A stretch of DNA of 64,000 bases from Prosthecodimorpha staleyi (GCF_018729455.1 NZ_JAHHZF010000004.1:340781-404780), one strand, 5' to 3'. Positions 7,619-17,890 are shown, counted from the stretch's first letter. Numbers and translations: made by a program. The notes: generated by a model not told the origin, from the letters alone.

Positions 7619-8988
7619 CGGCACCGGCCGCTCCCCGCGTCGTGGTGATCGGAGCCGGCCCAGCCGGACTCCGGGCGGTCGAGGTGCTGGCGCGGGCCGG
7701 CTTGCGTCCCGTACTGGTCGACGAGGCGCCTCGGCCGGGCGGCCAGATCTACCGCCAGCCGCCGGTCGGTGCCGAGCGTCCGGCGGAGGCGCTCTACGGA
7801 CTGGAGGCCGGCAAGGCGCGCGCCCTGCACGCGCTGCCGGCCGAACTCGGCGCCGCGATCGACTACCGCCCCGGCACGCTCGCCTGGGCGATCGAGGACA
7901 ACGGCATCGACCTGCTCGGCCCCAAGGGCTTCGAGCGGCTCGACTTCGACCGCCTGATCCTGGCGACCGGCGCGATGGACCGTATCCTGCCCTTTCCGGG
8001 CTGGACCCTGCCGGGCGTGTTCACGCTGGGCGCCGCCCAGATCGCCTTGAAGGCGCAGGGCATGGCGATCGGCGCCCGGGTGGCGCTGGTCGGCGCCGGA
8101 CCGCTGCTGCCGCTGATCGTGCATCAATACCGCAAGGCCGGCGCGACCGTCGTTGCCGCGCTCGACGTGACGCCCTTCACCGCCAAGGTCGCGGCGCTGC
8201 CGGGCCTGCTGGCCGAGCCCGTGACGCTCGCCAAGGGGCTCTGGTACACCGCCCGCAATGCGGTGGCCGGGCTTGCGATCCGATCCGGGGTCGACGCGAT
8301 CGCCGCGCAGGGGCGCGATCGCGTCGAGGCGCTGGTTTGGCGCGACGCGAAAGGCCGCGAGCATCGCGTCGCCTGCGATGCCGTCGGGGCCTCGTTCGGG
8401 TTGCGCAGCGAGGCGCAACTCGCCGATCTCGCCAAGCTCGATTTCGTCTTCGAGCCGGTCACCCGGCAGTGGATCCCCGACCGGGACGCGGCCGGGCGGT
8501 CGAGCCGGCCGGATGTCTATCTGGCCGGCGACGGCGCCGGCATCGGCGGCGCCGATGCGGCCGAACTGCAGGGCGCCCGCGCCGCGCTGGCGCTGCTCGA
8601 GGATGTCGGGCGTCCGATCGATGCCGCGCGCGTCGCGGCGCTGGACGCACGGCTCGCCCGACAGGCGCGCTTCCGCGCGGCGCTGGAGCGGGCCTATCCG
8701 TTCCCGGCGCATCTGGTCGACGTCATCGGCGACGACGAGATCCTCTGTCGCTGCGAGGGCATCACGGCCGGTACCGTGCGCGCCGCTGCACGCGACCGCG
8801 ACGCCGGCGAAATGAACCGGCTCAAGGCTCTGACCCGGCTCGGCATGGGACGTTGCCAGGGGCGGGTCTGCGGGCAGGCCGCCGCCGAGGTGCTGGCCCG
8901 CGCGCTCGATCGCGATGTCGCCGCGGTCGGCCGGCTGCGCGGCAATCCGCCGGTCAAGCCGATTCCGATCCGGGAGGCGCTGACATGA
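7615..8988 (+). CDS. FAD/NAD(P)-binding oxidoreductase, alpha subunit of three-component flavin dehydrogenase
   Basis: Flavoprotein of 457 residues related to HcnB, OoxA and LhpB. It has an N-terminal Rossmann motif VVIGAGPAGLRAVE, the ATG-type segment LILATGAMDR, a second dinucleotide motif (VALVGAGPLL) and an ATG-like C-terminal region (DVYLAGDGAGIGGADAAELQG). A BFD-like [2Fe-2S] module follows, with Cys in ILCRCEGIT and GRCQGRVCG. The start ATG 7615 overlaps the previous stop (ATGA) and the stop overlaps the beta-subunit ATG. It oxidises an amino acid, imino acid or opine together with its partners; which one is unknown. Confidence 0.85.
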   Translation: MTAPAAPRVVVIGAGPAGLRAVEVLARAGLRPVLVDEAPRPGGQIYRQPPVGAERPAEALYGLEAGKARALHALPAELGAAIDYRPGTLAWAIEDNGIDLLGPKGFERLDFDRLILATGAMDRILPFPGWTLPGVFTLGAAQIALKAQGMAIGARVALVGAGPLLPLIVHQYRKAGATVVAALDVTPFTAKVAALPGLLAEPVTLAKGLWYTARNAVAGLAIRSGVDAIAAQGRDRVEALVWRDAKGREHRVACDAVGASFGLRSEAQLADLAKLDFVFEPVTRQWIPDRDAAGRSSRPDVYLAGDGAGIGGADAAELQGARAALALLEDVGRPIDAARVAALDARLARQARFRAALERAYPFPAHLVDVIGDDEILCRCEGITAGTVRAAARDRDAGEMNRLKALTRLGMGRCQGRVCGQAAAEVLARALDRDVAAVGRLRGNPPVKPIPIREALT

Positions 8989-10145
8989 GCGAGCGGCTCG
9001 ATTGCGACGTGACCGTCGTCGGCGGCGGCATCGCCGGCCTGGCGGCCGCGGTTGCCCTGCGCCAAAGCGGCCTGAGCGTGACGGTGCTGGAAAAGCGCCT
9101 CTGCGGCGCCGGAGCGAGCGGCGTCAATTTCGGCGGCGTGCGCCAGCAGGGCCGCGAACTGGTCGAACTGCCGCTCGCCGCACGGTCGCGCAGGCTGTGG
9201 GACGGGCTCAATGCCTTTCTCGGCGAGGATGTCGAGTTCGAGGCGACCGGGCACATCAAGCTGGCGCGGTCCGAGGCCGACCTCGCCGAACTCGAGCGCT
9301 ATGCGAAGAATGCCGCCGAGTGGGGGCTGGAACTGACCATGCTCGGGCCGAATGCGGTGCGCGACGCACTGCCCTGGCTCGGCGAGAAGGTGGTCGGCGC
9401 CTCGCTCTCGCCGACCGACGGTCAGGCCAATCCGCGCGTCGTCGGCCCCGCCTATGCGCGTCTCGCCCGCCGGCTCGGCGTCGACATCCGCGAGATGACC
9501 GCGGTCGTCGCTGCGGCCCGATCCGGGACGGACCGCTTCACGGTGGAAGCAGCCGGGCTGACGGTCACCAGCCGGCATCTCATCAACACCGCAGGCGCCG
9601 GCGGCGGGCTTCTGGCCGCCGCCTTCGGCGAGGCTGCGCCGGTGACGCCGCTCAATCCCAACATGCTGGTCACCGAGCCGTTGCCCTATTTCGTCGAGCG
9701 CTCGATCGGCGTGGTCGGCGGCGATGTCTATGTTCGGCAGATCCGACGCGGCAATGTCATCTTCGGCGGCGGCTCCGGATGGCATGATGCCGAAAAGGGT
9801 CTCGCACGCCCCGTGACGGAACAGTCGATCGGTGGGATGCTGCGCACGCTGCAGCTGGTCCCCGGTCTGACCCATGCCCAGGTGATCCGCAGCTGGAGCG
9901 GCGTCGACGGCCAGATGCCGGACCACATCCCGGTGATCGGGCCGTCCTCGACGACGCCGGGGCTGGTCCATGCCTTCGGCTTTTCCGGCCACGGCTTCCA
10001 GCTGGGGCCGGTGGTCGGACTGATCCTCTCGGAGCTGGTCCTGTCGGGCCGCACCGAAAGCCCAATCGCGCCCTTCCGCATCGAGCGCTTCGCCGGATGG
10101 GACGGCGCGGCGCCGGCGAGTGGGCCGGTGCATACGGAACACTGA
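8985..10145 (+). CDS. FAD-dependent amino acid oxidase (DAO fold), beta subunit of three-component flavin dehydrogenase
   Basis: DAO-superfamily flavoprotein of 386 residues, probably the catalytic subunit that holds the amine or imino-acid site. N-terminal VVGGGIAGLAAAVALRQSG binds FAD; GASGVNFGGVRQQG is the conserved loop seen in this group; the C-terminal FGFSGHGFQLGPVVG closes the FAD site. Relatives are OoxB, HcnC and LhpF-like beta subunits and glycine/sarcosine-type oxidases. Translationally coupled to the alpha subunit (ATGA at 8985). Followed after 79 bases by the solute-binding protein of a peptide-type transporter that likely brings in the substrate. Confidence 0.85.
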   Translation: MSERLDCDVTVVGGGIAGLAAAVALRQSGLSVTVLEKRLCGAGASGVNFGGVRQQGRELVELPLAARSRRLWDGLNAFLGEDVEFEATGHIKLARSEADLAELERYAKNAAEWGLELTMLGPNAVRDALPWLGEKVVGASLSPTDGQANPRVVGPAYARLARRLGVDIREMTAVVAAARSGTDRFTVEAAGLTVTSRHLINTAGAGGGLLAAAFGEAAPVTPLNPNMLVTEPLPYFVERSIGVVGGDVYVRQIRRGNVIFGGGSGWHDAEKGLARPVTEQSIGGMLRTLQLVPGLTHAQVIRSWSGVDGQMPDHIPVIGPSSTTPGLVHAFGFSGHGFQLGPVVGLILSELVLSGRTESPIAPFRIERFAGWDGAAPASGPVHTEH

Positions 10146-10224
10146 TATCTGCCGGGGCGGCATCCAGCCGGGCCGGAAGACCGAGAACGACGGCCGATCA
10201 CGGTCGCGAGACAGGAGAGCACCG

Positions 10225-11769
10225 ATGAAGCGACATATCCTTGCCGCCACTGCCGCCGCATTCCTCATGGGCGTGGCGTTGCCGGCTTCGGCCGAATCCG
10301 TCCTGACCGTCGGCATGGCCGCTGCCGATATCGGCCAGCTCGATCCGCACCGCGCCACCACCACTCAGGACAAGCCGGTCGTCTCCTGGATGTTCAACGG
10401 TCTGGTGCGCTTCAAGCCGGGCTCGTCGAGCCTTGAGGAACTCGAGCCCGACCTGGCCGAAAGCTGGGACAAGAGCGCCGACGGCCTGACCTGGACCTTC
10501 AAGCTGCGCAAGGGCGTCAAGTTCCACGGCGATTGGGGCGAGATGACCTCGGAAGACGTGGTCTATTCGCTGAAGCGCGCCGCCGACACCAAGACCTCGT
10601 CCTTCGCCTCCGACTATGCCGCTGTGGCCGCCATCGAGGCGGTCGATCCCCTCACGGTGAAGATCGTCCTGAAGCAGCCGATCCCGGCGCTGCTCGGCAT
10701 CGTCGCCAACTATCACGGCGGCAATATCGTCTCCAAGAAGGCCGCCGAAGCGATCGGCCCGGATTTCAAGACCAAGCCGGTCGGTACGGGTCCCTTCGCG
10801 CTGGTCGAATACAAATCCAACGAGAGCCTGACCTTCGTCGCCAACAAGGCCTATTTCCGCGGCGCGCCGAAGATCGACAAGATCGTCTACCGCTTCATCC
10901 CGGCGGACGCCTCGCGCGATCTCGCCTTCACGTCCGGTGAGCTCGACGTGGTCTACGGCCGGCAGGATCAGCGCTGGGTCGAGCGCTTCAAGAAGGAGAC
11001 GAATGTCGTCGTCGAAGTGGTGCAGCCGTCCGAGCTGTCGCTGTTCCACCTGAACCGCACCATGAAGCCGCTTGACGATATCCGCGTCCGCCAGGCGATC
11101 GCCTATGCGGTCGACAGCAAGCAGATGGTCGCCTTCAAGGGTGCGGCGACGGCCCTGCCGCCGGTCTCGGTCATCCCGACCGGCTATCTCGGCACCGACG
11201 AAAAGGCCAAGCTCTATCCGTTCGATCCGGCCAAGGCCAAGGCCCTGCTGGCGGAGGCCGGCCATCCGAACGGCGTCGCCATCAAGGTCCTGCAGACCAG
11301 CCTGCCCACCATGCTGAACTCCATGCAGATCCTGCAGGCCCAGCTCAAGACCGTCGGCATCGACCTGCAGATGGAAGTGGTCGACCACCAGTCCTGGCAC
11401 GCCCAGATCCGCAAGGATCTGTCCGGCGCCAACTACTATTCGGCCGCCCGCTTCCCCGTCGCGGACGTCTATCTGAAGCAGTTCTTCCATTCCTCCGCGA
11501 CCGTGCTCAAGCCGACCGCAGTGACCAACTTCTCGCATTGCGACGTGGCCGACAAGGAGATCGATGCGGCCTCCGTGGCGGTCGATCCGGTCAAGCAGAA
11601 GGAACTCTGGTACGCCGCGCAGAAGAAGATCATCGAGGATGTCTGCGCCGTGCCGCTGTTCGAGCAGCTGCAGGTCTGGGCCCGCCACACCAACGTGGAT
11701 TACGGCTACCAGTTCAAGGGCGCGATCCATCTCGGCCCGGTGATCACCGAAGCCACCACCAAGAAGTGA
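10225..11769 (+). CDS. peptide/opine-type ABC transporter substrate-binding protein
   Basis: Periplasmic solute-binding protein of family 5 (DppA/OppA type), 514 residues. A signal peptide (MKRHILAATAAAFLMGVALPASA) is followed by the family features DPHRATT, FKLRKGVKFHGDW, YSLKRAAD and VRQAIAYAVD. AGGAG lies nine bases upstream of the ATG at 10225. It is followed by GC-rich stem-loops and then by permeases and ATPases, the usual layout where binding protein is made in excess. Ligands of the family include peptides, opines, nickel chelates and glutathione; with the flavoenzyme genes an opine, amino-acid conjugate or short peptide is most plausible here. Confidence 0.9.
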   Translation: MKRHILAATAAAFLMGVALPASAESVLTVGMAAADIGQLDPHRATTTQDKPVVSWMFNGLVRFKPGSSSLEELEPDLAESWDKSADGLTWTFKLRKGVKFHGDWGEMTSEDVVYSLKRAADTKTSSFASDYAAVAAIEAVDPLTVKIVLKQPIPALLGIVANYHGGNIVSKKAAEAIGPDFKTKPVGTGPFALVEYKSNESLTFVANKAYFRGAPKIDKIVYRFIPADASRDLAFTSGELDVVYGRQDQRWVERFKKETNVVVEVVQPSELSLFHLNRTMKPLDDIRVRQAIAYAVDSKQMVAFKGAATALPPVSVIPTGYLGTDEKAKLYPFDPAKAKALLAEAGHPNGVAIKVLQTSLPTMLNSMQILQAQLKTVGIDLQMEVVDHQSWHAQIRKDLSGANYYSAARFPVADVYLKQFFHSSATVLKPTAVTNFSHCDVADKEIDAASVAVDPVKQKELWYAAQKKIIEDVCAVPLFEQLQVWARHTNVDYGYQFKGAIHLGPVITEATTKK

Positions 11770-11780
11770 TCCGGATCGGC

Positions 11781-11805
11781 CGGGCGGCGGCACCGTCGCC
11801 GCCCG
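11781..11805 (+). terminator. stem-loop after the substrate-binding-protein gene
   Basis: CGGGCGGCG-gcaccgt-CGCCGCCCG gives a perfect 9-base-pair stem with a 7-base loop, starting 12 bases after the binding-protein stop. A second, weaker hairpin (CCGTC-CGC-GACGG) follows. There is no T-run. This fits a partial attenuator or an mRNA 3'-end protector that lowers expression of the downstream permeases relative to the binding protein. Confidence 0.5.
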
Positions 11806-11867
11806 ACCGCCACCGTCCGCGACGGCGGCCGGTGAACAATCCTCGGAGAATCACTTAGGGTGGGGCG

Positions 11868-12809
11868 ATGCTGCGTTTCGTGATCAAACGGCTGATCCTG
11901 GCGATCCCGACCCTTTGGGCGGTGTTGACCACCGTCTTCGTCCTTGTCCGGGTGGTGCCCGGCGATCCGACCATCGCCATCCTGGGCGACCAGGCCTCCG
12001 AGGCCGCGCGCGCGGAACTGCGCGACAAGCTCGGCCTGTCCAAGCCGATCCTGGCGCAATATGTCGACTTCATGAGCCAGATCCTGACCGGCGATCTCGG
12101 CCGGTCGCTGTCGACCAACCGGCCGATCGCCGACGACGTGCTGGCGGTGCTGCCCTACACGATCGAGCTGACGCTGGCCGCGCTGGTGGTCGGCACCGTG
12201 CTGGGCGTGCCGCTCGGCGTCCTGGCGGCGCAGAACCGCAACGGCTTCGCCGACTGGTTCGCCCGCATCTTCTCGCTTGCCGGTGTCTCCTTCCCGGCCT
12301 TCGTCTCCGGCATCCTGCTGCTGCTGGTCTTCGCGGTCGAACTGCGCTGGTTTCCGGTCATCTCGACCGCCAACGCGGCCGATCCGGTCGAGCGCCTGCG
12401 CGCCCTGGTCCTGCCGGCGCTCAATCTCGGCCTGCTGATGGTCGCCTATGTCACCCGCGTGACCCGGTCCGGCATGCTCAAGGCGCTCGGCGAGGACTAT
12501 GTCCGCACCGCCCGCGCCAAGGGCCTGCCCTACCGGACGGTGGTCTGGCGCCATGCTTTCCGCAACGTGCTGGTGCCGATCGTCACCGTGGTCGGGCTCT
12601 ATCTCGGCGTGCTGATCGGCAATGCCGTGCTGACCGAGATCGTGTTCAACCGACCCGGCATCGGCAAGCTGATCGTGACCGCCCTCAACCAGCGCGACTA
12701 TTCGCTGCTGCAGGGGCTGATGGTCGTCTCGGCCTTCGCGATCGTGCTCGCCAACATCCTGACCGACCTGACCTATGGCCTCGTGGACCCGCGGGTGAAG
12801 ACGCAATGA
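11868..12809 (+). CDS. ABC transporter permease (DppB/OppB type)
   Basis: Inner-membrane permease of 313 residues and about six helices. The typical N-terminus LRFVIKRLILAIPTLWAVLTTVFVL and the PGDPTIAILG segment of DppB are visible, as is the EAA loop (GMLKALGEDYVRTARAKGL), which contacts the ATPases. AGGGTGGGG precedes the ATG at 11868. The stop overlaps the ATG of the second permease (ATGA). Forms a heterodimer with the next gene product. Confidence 0.9.
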   Translation: MLRFVIKRLILAIPTLWAVLTTVFVLVRVVPGDPTIAILGDQASEAARAELRDKLGLSKPILAQYVDFMSQILTGDLGRSLSTNRPIADDVLAVLPYTIELTLAALVVGTVLGVPLGVLAAQNRNGFADWFARIFSLAGVSFPAFVSGILLLLVFAVELRWFPVISTANAADPVERLRALVLPALNLGLLMVAYVTRVTRSGMLKALGEDYVRTARAKGLPYRTVVWRHAFRNVLVPIVTVVGLYLGVLIGNAVLTEIVFNRPGIGKLIVTALNQRDYSLLQGLMVVSAFAIVLANILTDLTYGLVDPRVKTQ

Positions 12810-13669
12810 GCTCGCCAGCCCCGACCGCCGCCGCGCCACGCTCCTCGGCCTTCGCCCGCGCGACCCGCTCCGGCGGTCTCGCCCTCGGCGTGCTGATCGT
12901 GGTCGCCTCGATCGCGGCCGCCGTCGCCGCGCCCTGGATCGCGCCCTTCGATCCGAACGCACAGGACGTGCTGCTCGTCCTGTCGCCGCCTGACGGGCTG
13001 CATCCGCTCGGCACCGACGCCTTCGGCCGCGACGTGCTCTCGCGCATCCTGTGGGGCGCGCGCATCTCGCTCTATGTCGGCTTCGTCGCGACGCTCGCCG
13101 GCGTGGTGATCGGCACGGTGATCGGCGTCGTGTCGGGCTACTACGGCGGGGTCGTCGACCGGCTGGTGGTGGCGGCGACCGACGTGCTCCTGTCCTTCCC
13201 GCAGCTGATCATGGGTCTCCTGCTGGTCGCCGTGCTCGGCGCCACGCTGACCAACCTGATCATCGCGATCGCGGTCACGGCGGTGCCGGCCTTCATCCGC
13301 ATGGCGCGCGGCTCGACCCTGGCGATGCGCGAGCGCGACTTCGTCGATGCCTGCCGGGCGCTCGGCTATTCGGACATGCGCATCATGTTCCTGCATGTGC
13401 TGCCGAACATTCTCGACGAACTGGTCGTGATGGCCTCGCTCTGGCTGGCCACCGCCATCCGCACCGAATCGACTCTGGCCTTCATCGGCCTGTCGGTGCC
13501 GCCGCCGACCTCGACCTGGGGCGGCATCGTGCGCGAGGGCTTTGACAACCTGCTCGATGCGCCCTGGATGTCGATCTTCCCGAGCCTGGCCATCCTGGCC
13601 GTGATGATCGGGCTCAATCTGATCGGCGACGGCCTGCGCGATGCCACCGACCCGAGGTCGCCGCAATGA
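12806..13669 (+). CDS. ABC transporter permease (DppC/OppC type)
   Basis: Second permease subunit of the peptide-type importer, 287 residues. It has the DppC hallmarks LGTDAFGRDVLSRILWGARISL after the first helix, a run of membrane helices, and the EAA loop (RERDFVDACRALGYSD). The C-terminal GLNLIGDGLRDATDPR is characteristic of the family. Start ATG 12806 overlaps the DppB-type stop, and its own stop overlaps the next ATG (13666), so the four membrane/ATPase genes are translationally coupled. Confidence 0.9.
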   Translation: MSSPAPTAAAPRSSAFARATRSGGLALGVLIVVASIAAAVAAPWIAPFDPNAQDVLLVLSPPDGLHPLGTDAFGRDVLSRILWGARISLYVGFVATLAGVVIGTVIGVVSGYYGGVVDRLVVAATDVLLSFPQLIMGLLLVAVLGATLTNLIIAIAVTAVPAFIRMARGSTLAMRERDFVDACRALGYSDMRIMFLHVLPNILDELVVMASLWLATAIRTESTLAFIGLSVPPPTSTWGGIVREGFDNLLDAPWMSIFPSLAILAVMIGLNLIGDGLRDATDPRSPQ

Positions 13670-14672
13670 CCGCTGCCCTGCGCGACGATTTCGTCCCCGA
13701 CGCCGAACCGCCCTCGCTGGTGGTCGAGGAGCTGACCACCCAGATCCGCGTCGGCCGCACCTGGTACGATGCCGTACGCGGCATCTCCTTCGCGGTCCGG
13801 CCGCGCGAGACGCTCGCCCTGGTCGGCGAAAGCGGCTGCGGCAAGAGCCTGACCGCCCTTTCGGTCATGGGCCTGTTGCCGGCCGGCGTCGGCCGGGTCG
13901 CCGGCGGGCGCATTGTCGTCGACGGGGTCGACATGACCGCCGCCGACGAGCCGACGCGCGAAAGCATGCGCGGCGACCGGATCGGCATGATCTTTCAGGA
14001 GCCGATGACCTCGCTGAACCCGGTCCTGCCGATCGGCTTCCAGGTCGCCGAATCGCTGATCCGCCATCGCGGCCTGTCCAAAAAGGCGGCGCTGAACCGC
14101 GCACGCGAACTGCTCGAACTGGTCCGCGTACCGGCCGCGGCCGAGCGCCTGGACGCCTATCCGCACCAGTTCTCCGGCGGCATGCGCCAGCGCGTGATGA
14201 TTGCGCTCGCGCTCGCCTGCGATCCGAAGGTGCTGATCGCCGACGAACCGACCACCGCGCTCGACGTGACCATCCAGGCGCAGGTGCTGGCGCTGATGGC
14301 CGACGTGCAGAAGCGCGAGGGTCTGGCACTGCTGCTCATCACCCACAATCTCGGCGTGGTCGCCTCGGTCGCCGACCGGGTCATGGTCATGTATGGCGGC
14401 GATGTGGTCGAGAGCGGCCCGGTGCGAGCCTTCTTCGCCCGGCCCTCGCATCCCTATTCGGAGGCGCTGCTCGCCGCCATGCCGCGCATCGACGGCGACA
14501 CGCCGCTGCAGCCGATCGCCGGGCAGGTGCCGACGCTGACGCAGATGCCGACCGGCTGCCGCTTCGCGACCCGCTGCGCGCTGCGCCACGACCGCTGCGC
14601 CGAACTGCCGCCGCTGACCCCGGTCGGCGACGATCCCAATCATCTGGTCCGCTGCTGGGCGAGGATGTCGCC

Positions 14673-14676
<4 letters not shown>
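13666..14676 (+). CDS. ABC transporter ATP-binding protein (DppD/OppD type)
   Basis: ATPase subunit of 336 residues. Walker A GESGCGKS, a Q-loop ([13 protein letters not shown]), signature [17 protein letters not shown] and Walker [14 protein letters not shown] are intact. The C-terminal oligopeptide-transporter extension with clustered cysteines ([14 protein letters not shown]) is present; in this family such residues can hold an Fe-S cluster. Overlaps both neighbours by four bases (ATGA). Acts with the DppF-type ATPase in the next gene. Confidence 0.9.
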
Positions 14677-15644
<968 letters not shown>

Positions 15645-15646
15645 GC

Positions 15647-15664
15647 GCGCGGTTGGGACCGCGC
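15647..15664 (+). terminator. possible hairpin terminator of the peptide-transporter operon
   Basis: GCGCGGT-TGGG-ACCGCGC, a perfect 7-base-pair stem with a 4-base loop, begins two bases after the TAG stop of the last transporter gene. The downstream gene lies on the opposite strand, so a terminator is expected here, but no T-run follows. Confidence 0.4.
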
Positions 15665-15744
15665 CGGGGCGGGAACGGCCGGCCACCGGCATGGATCGAC
15701 GGGTCCCGGTCCCGGGCGCACCGTGCCGTTGGCGCGATCCGCCG

Positions 15745-16713
15745 TCAGCCGGTCCGCTCGGCCTTGGATCGCGAGATAAGGTGGAACAGGCTGCTGCTCG
15801 CCACCACGCCGGCGCCGACGAGCGTCCAGAAGCTCGGCATCGCACCCCAGACGATCCAGGTAATCGCCGTCGACCAGATCAGACCCGAATAGGCGAAAGG
15901 CGCCAGGTCCGACGCTTGCGCCGAGCGATAGGCGAGGGTTGCAAAGCCGATCCCGAAGCTGGACGAGAGCGCGGCACCGACGAACAGGGCGATGTCCCCG
16001 GGCTGCACCGCCACCCCATGACCGATCGCCAGCGGTGCGATGAAGACCGCCGAGAAGGCCGCACCGTAGAAGCTGATGGTCCAGATCGTATCGTCGGGCT
16101 TGAGCCAGCGGGCCGACAACGAAATCGACGCATAGAGGAAGGCACAGGCCAGGATCAGGAGCGAGGCCGGCTGAAAGGCGGCGGAGCCTGGGCGCATCGC
16201 GATCATCACGCCGGTGAAGCCGACCAGAACGGCGATCCATTTCGGCCAACCGACCGCCTCCCGGAAGACGGTCGCGGATGCCACCGTGATGATGAAGGGC
16301 GAGGCGAACAGGATGACGGTCGCCTCGGCGACGCTCAGATACTTCAGTCCGTGAATGTAGAGATAGGCGGCCAGCAGATTGATGGCCCCGCGCAGGGCAT
16401 AGAGCGGCGCATGCGCCGACCAGCGGATCCGATCCCGGCCGATCGCGAATGCCATGAACGCGAGCAGCGGCATCGCCAGGATGCTGCGCACGAGGATGAT
16501 CACCGGCACCTCGTAACGGTCGATCAGGAACTTGGTCATCGTGTCGTTGAGCGTGAAGCACAGCGAGCCGAAGCACATCATGGCGATGGCGCGGATCACC
16601 CCGGGTGAGGCGGTCATCGGGCCGCGTCCGGCGGCGGACAGGGCGTCCGGGGATCGGCGAAGCCGGGCTCGGAAGACGGGCGGCAGTGCGGGCGCGGGCA
16701 CGGGTTCGGGCAT
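15745..16713 (-). CDS. EamA/DMT-family transporter
   Basis: Inner-membrane protein of the drug/metabolite transporter superfamily with about ten helices in two EamA repeats. Family-typical segments are visible (MMCFGSLCFTLNDTMTKFL, LNYIHG-like AYLYIHGLKYLSVAEATVILF, VGFTGVMIAMRPG). Up to 322 residues. The first 32 residues from ATG 16713 are Pro/Arg-rich and unlike the family, and the internal ATG at 16617 (MTASPGV) would give a normal 290-residue protein, so that start may be the true one; neither has a good ribosome site. Probably an exporter of a small metabolite. It stands alone between two operons. Confidence 0.8.
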   Translation of the reverse strand: MPEPVPAPALPPVFRARLRRSPDALSAAGRGPMTASPGVIRAIAMMCFGSLCFTLNDTMTKFLIDRYEVPVIILVRSILAMPLLAFMAFAIGRDRIRWSAHAPLYALRGAINLLAAYLYIHGLKYLSVAEATVILFASPFIITVASATVFREAVGWPKWIAVLVGFTGVMIAMRPGSAAFQPASLLILACAFLYASISLSARWLKPDDTIWTISFYGAAFSAVFIAPLAIGHGVAVQPGDIALFVGAALSSSFGIGFATLAYRSAQASDLAPFAYSGLIWSTAITWIVWGAMPSFWTLVGAGVVASSSLFHLISRSKAERTG

Positions 16714-16782
16714 GCCGGCCCGGGACGCGATGTCGGATCGAGATGGCGCAAGGACGCACCCTAAAGCGGGGATTCGCAGAAT

Positions 16783-16833
16783 GTTGGACGCTCGTCCAAC
16801 GTTTTGGAATGCTATCTTTATATAAGTTGGACG
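16783..16833. promoter_or_regulatory. operator-like repeat GTTGGACG / CGTCCAAC / GTTGGACG
   Basis: A perfect inverted repeat GTTGGACG-CT-CGTCCAAC (16783-16800) is followed 25 bases later by a third copy of the half-site, GTTGGACG (16826-16833). The region between and after them is AT-rich and promoter-like. It lies upstream of the nitronate monooxygenase gene at 16916 and the transporter operon that follows. The BetI-like TetR regulator of this gene group (24997) is the most obvious candidate to bind; that link is inference. Confidence 0.55.
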
Positions 16834-16915
16834 GCCAGCATATTTTCTGTTTACAGGACCGGCATCCCGGCACTAACCTCTTTCCATAGGCGGATCGGAC
16901 GAGGCCGAGGACGGC

Positions 16916-17890
16916 ATGAAGACGCGGGTCACCGAACTCCTGGGCATCCGATACCCGATCATCCAGGGCGGCATGCAGTGGGTCGGCCGCGCCGAACTCG
17001 CCGCCGCCGTCTCCAATGCCGGCGGCCTCGGCATCCTGACCGCGCTGACGCAGCCCGATCCGGAGGCGCTGCGGGCAGAGATCGCCCGCTGCCGGCAGAT
17101 GACCGACGCACCTTTCGGCGTGAACCTGACCATCCTGCCGTCGACCCAGCCGCCACCCTACGAGGCCTATCTGGATGCCGCGCTGGACTCCGGCGTCCGC
17201 ATCATCGAGACGGCGGGACGCAGCCCGAAGGAATTCATCGCCAAGGCCAAGGCGGCCGGCGCGGTCATCGTCCACAAATGCACGGCGGTCCGGCATGCCC
17301 TGTCGGCGGAACGGGCCGGCGTCGACGCGATCTCGATCGACGGCTTCGAGGCGGCCGGCCATCCCGGCGAGGACGATGTCGGCGGCCTCGTGCTGTTCCC
17401 GGCCGCCGCCCGGGCCGTCAAGGTGCCGCTGATCGCCTCCGGCGGCATCGGCACCGGCCGGGGCATGGCGGCGGCGATGATGCTCGGTGCCGAGGGGGTC
17501 AACATGGGTACCCGCTTCTGCGCCACGCGCGAAGCCCCGATCCACGACGCCATCAAGCGCGCCCTGCTCGATGCGTCCGAATGCGACACAAAGCTGATCT
17601 TCCGGACGCTGCGCAACACCGGCCGGGTGTTGAAGAACAGGATCTCGCAGGAGGTGGTCGCACTCGAGACCCGGCCTGGCGGATGCACCTTCGCCGATCT
17701 CCAGCCGCTCGTCGCCGGCGCTCGCGGACGCGGCGCGCTTCAGTCGGGCGAGGTCGACGAGGGTCTGGTCTGGGCCAGCCAGGTCGTCGGCCTGGTCGAA
17801 GACATCCCGACCTGTGCCGAACTGATCGACCGGATGGTGCGCGAGTGCCGGGAGGCGATGCTGAACGGGCTCAGGGCCTTCGCGGCCTGA
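16916..17890 (+). CDS. nitronate monooxygenase (FMN-dependent, NMO/2-nitropropane dioxygenase family)
   Basis: FMN-binding TIM-barrel enzyme of 324 residues that oxidises alkyl nitronates such as propionate-3-nitronate; some relatives are FabK-type enoyl reductases or have unknown substrates. Visible features are IIQGGMQWVGRAELAAAVSNAGGLG at the N-terminus, the catalytic-His segment AAGHPGEDD, and the FMN phosphate loop IASGGIGTGRGMAAAMMLGAEGVNMGTRF. GAGG precedes the ATG at 16916. It sits between an operator-like repeat and a polyamine-type transporter operon, so it may take part in that pathway or detoxify a nitronate analogue. Confidence 0.85.
   Translation: MKTRVTELLGIRYPIIQGGMQWVGRAELAAAVSNAGGLGILTALTQPDPEALRAEIARCRQMTDAPFGVNLTILPSTQPPPYEAYLDAALDSGVRIIETAGRSPKEFIAKAKAAGAVIVHKCTAVRHALSAERAGVDAISIDGFEAAGHPGEDDVGGLVLFPAAARAVKVPLIASGGIGTGRGMAAAMMLGAEGVNMGTRFCATREAPIHDAIKRALLDASECDTKLIFRTLRNTGRVLKNRISQEVVALETRPGGCTFADLQPLVAGARGRGALQSGEVDEGLVWASQVVGLVEDIPTCAELIDRMVRECREAMLNGLRAFAA

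Noticed and set aside
11706-12962. Long minus-strand frames opposite transporter genes (also at 10198-11793, 19163-20968, 34490-35788 and 36875-38479)
   Set aside because: All lie antisense to well-supported transporter or enzyme genes, are His/Asp/Arg/Gln-rich and have no recognisable motif.
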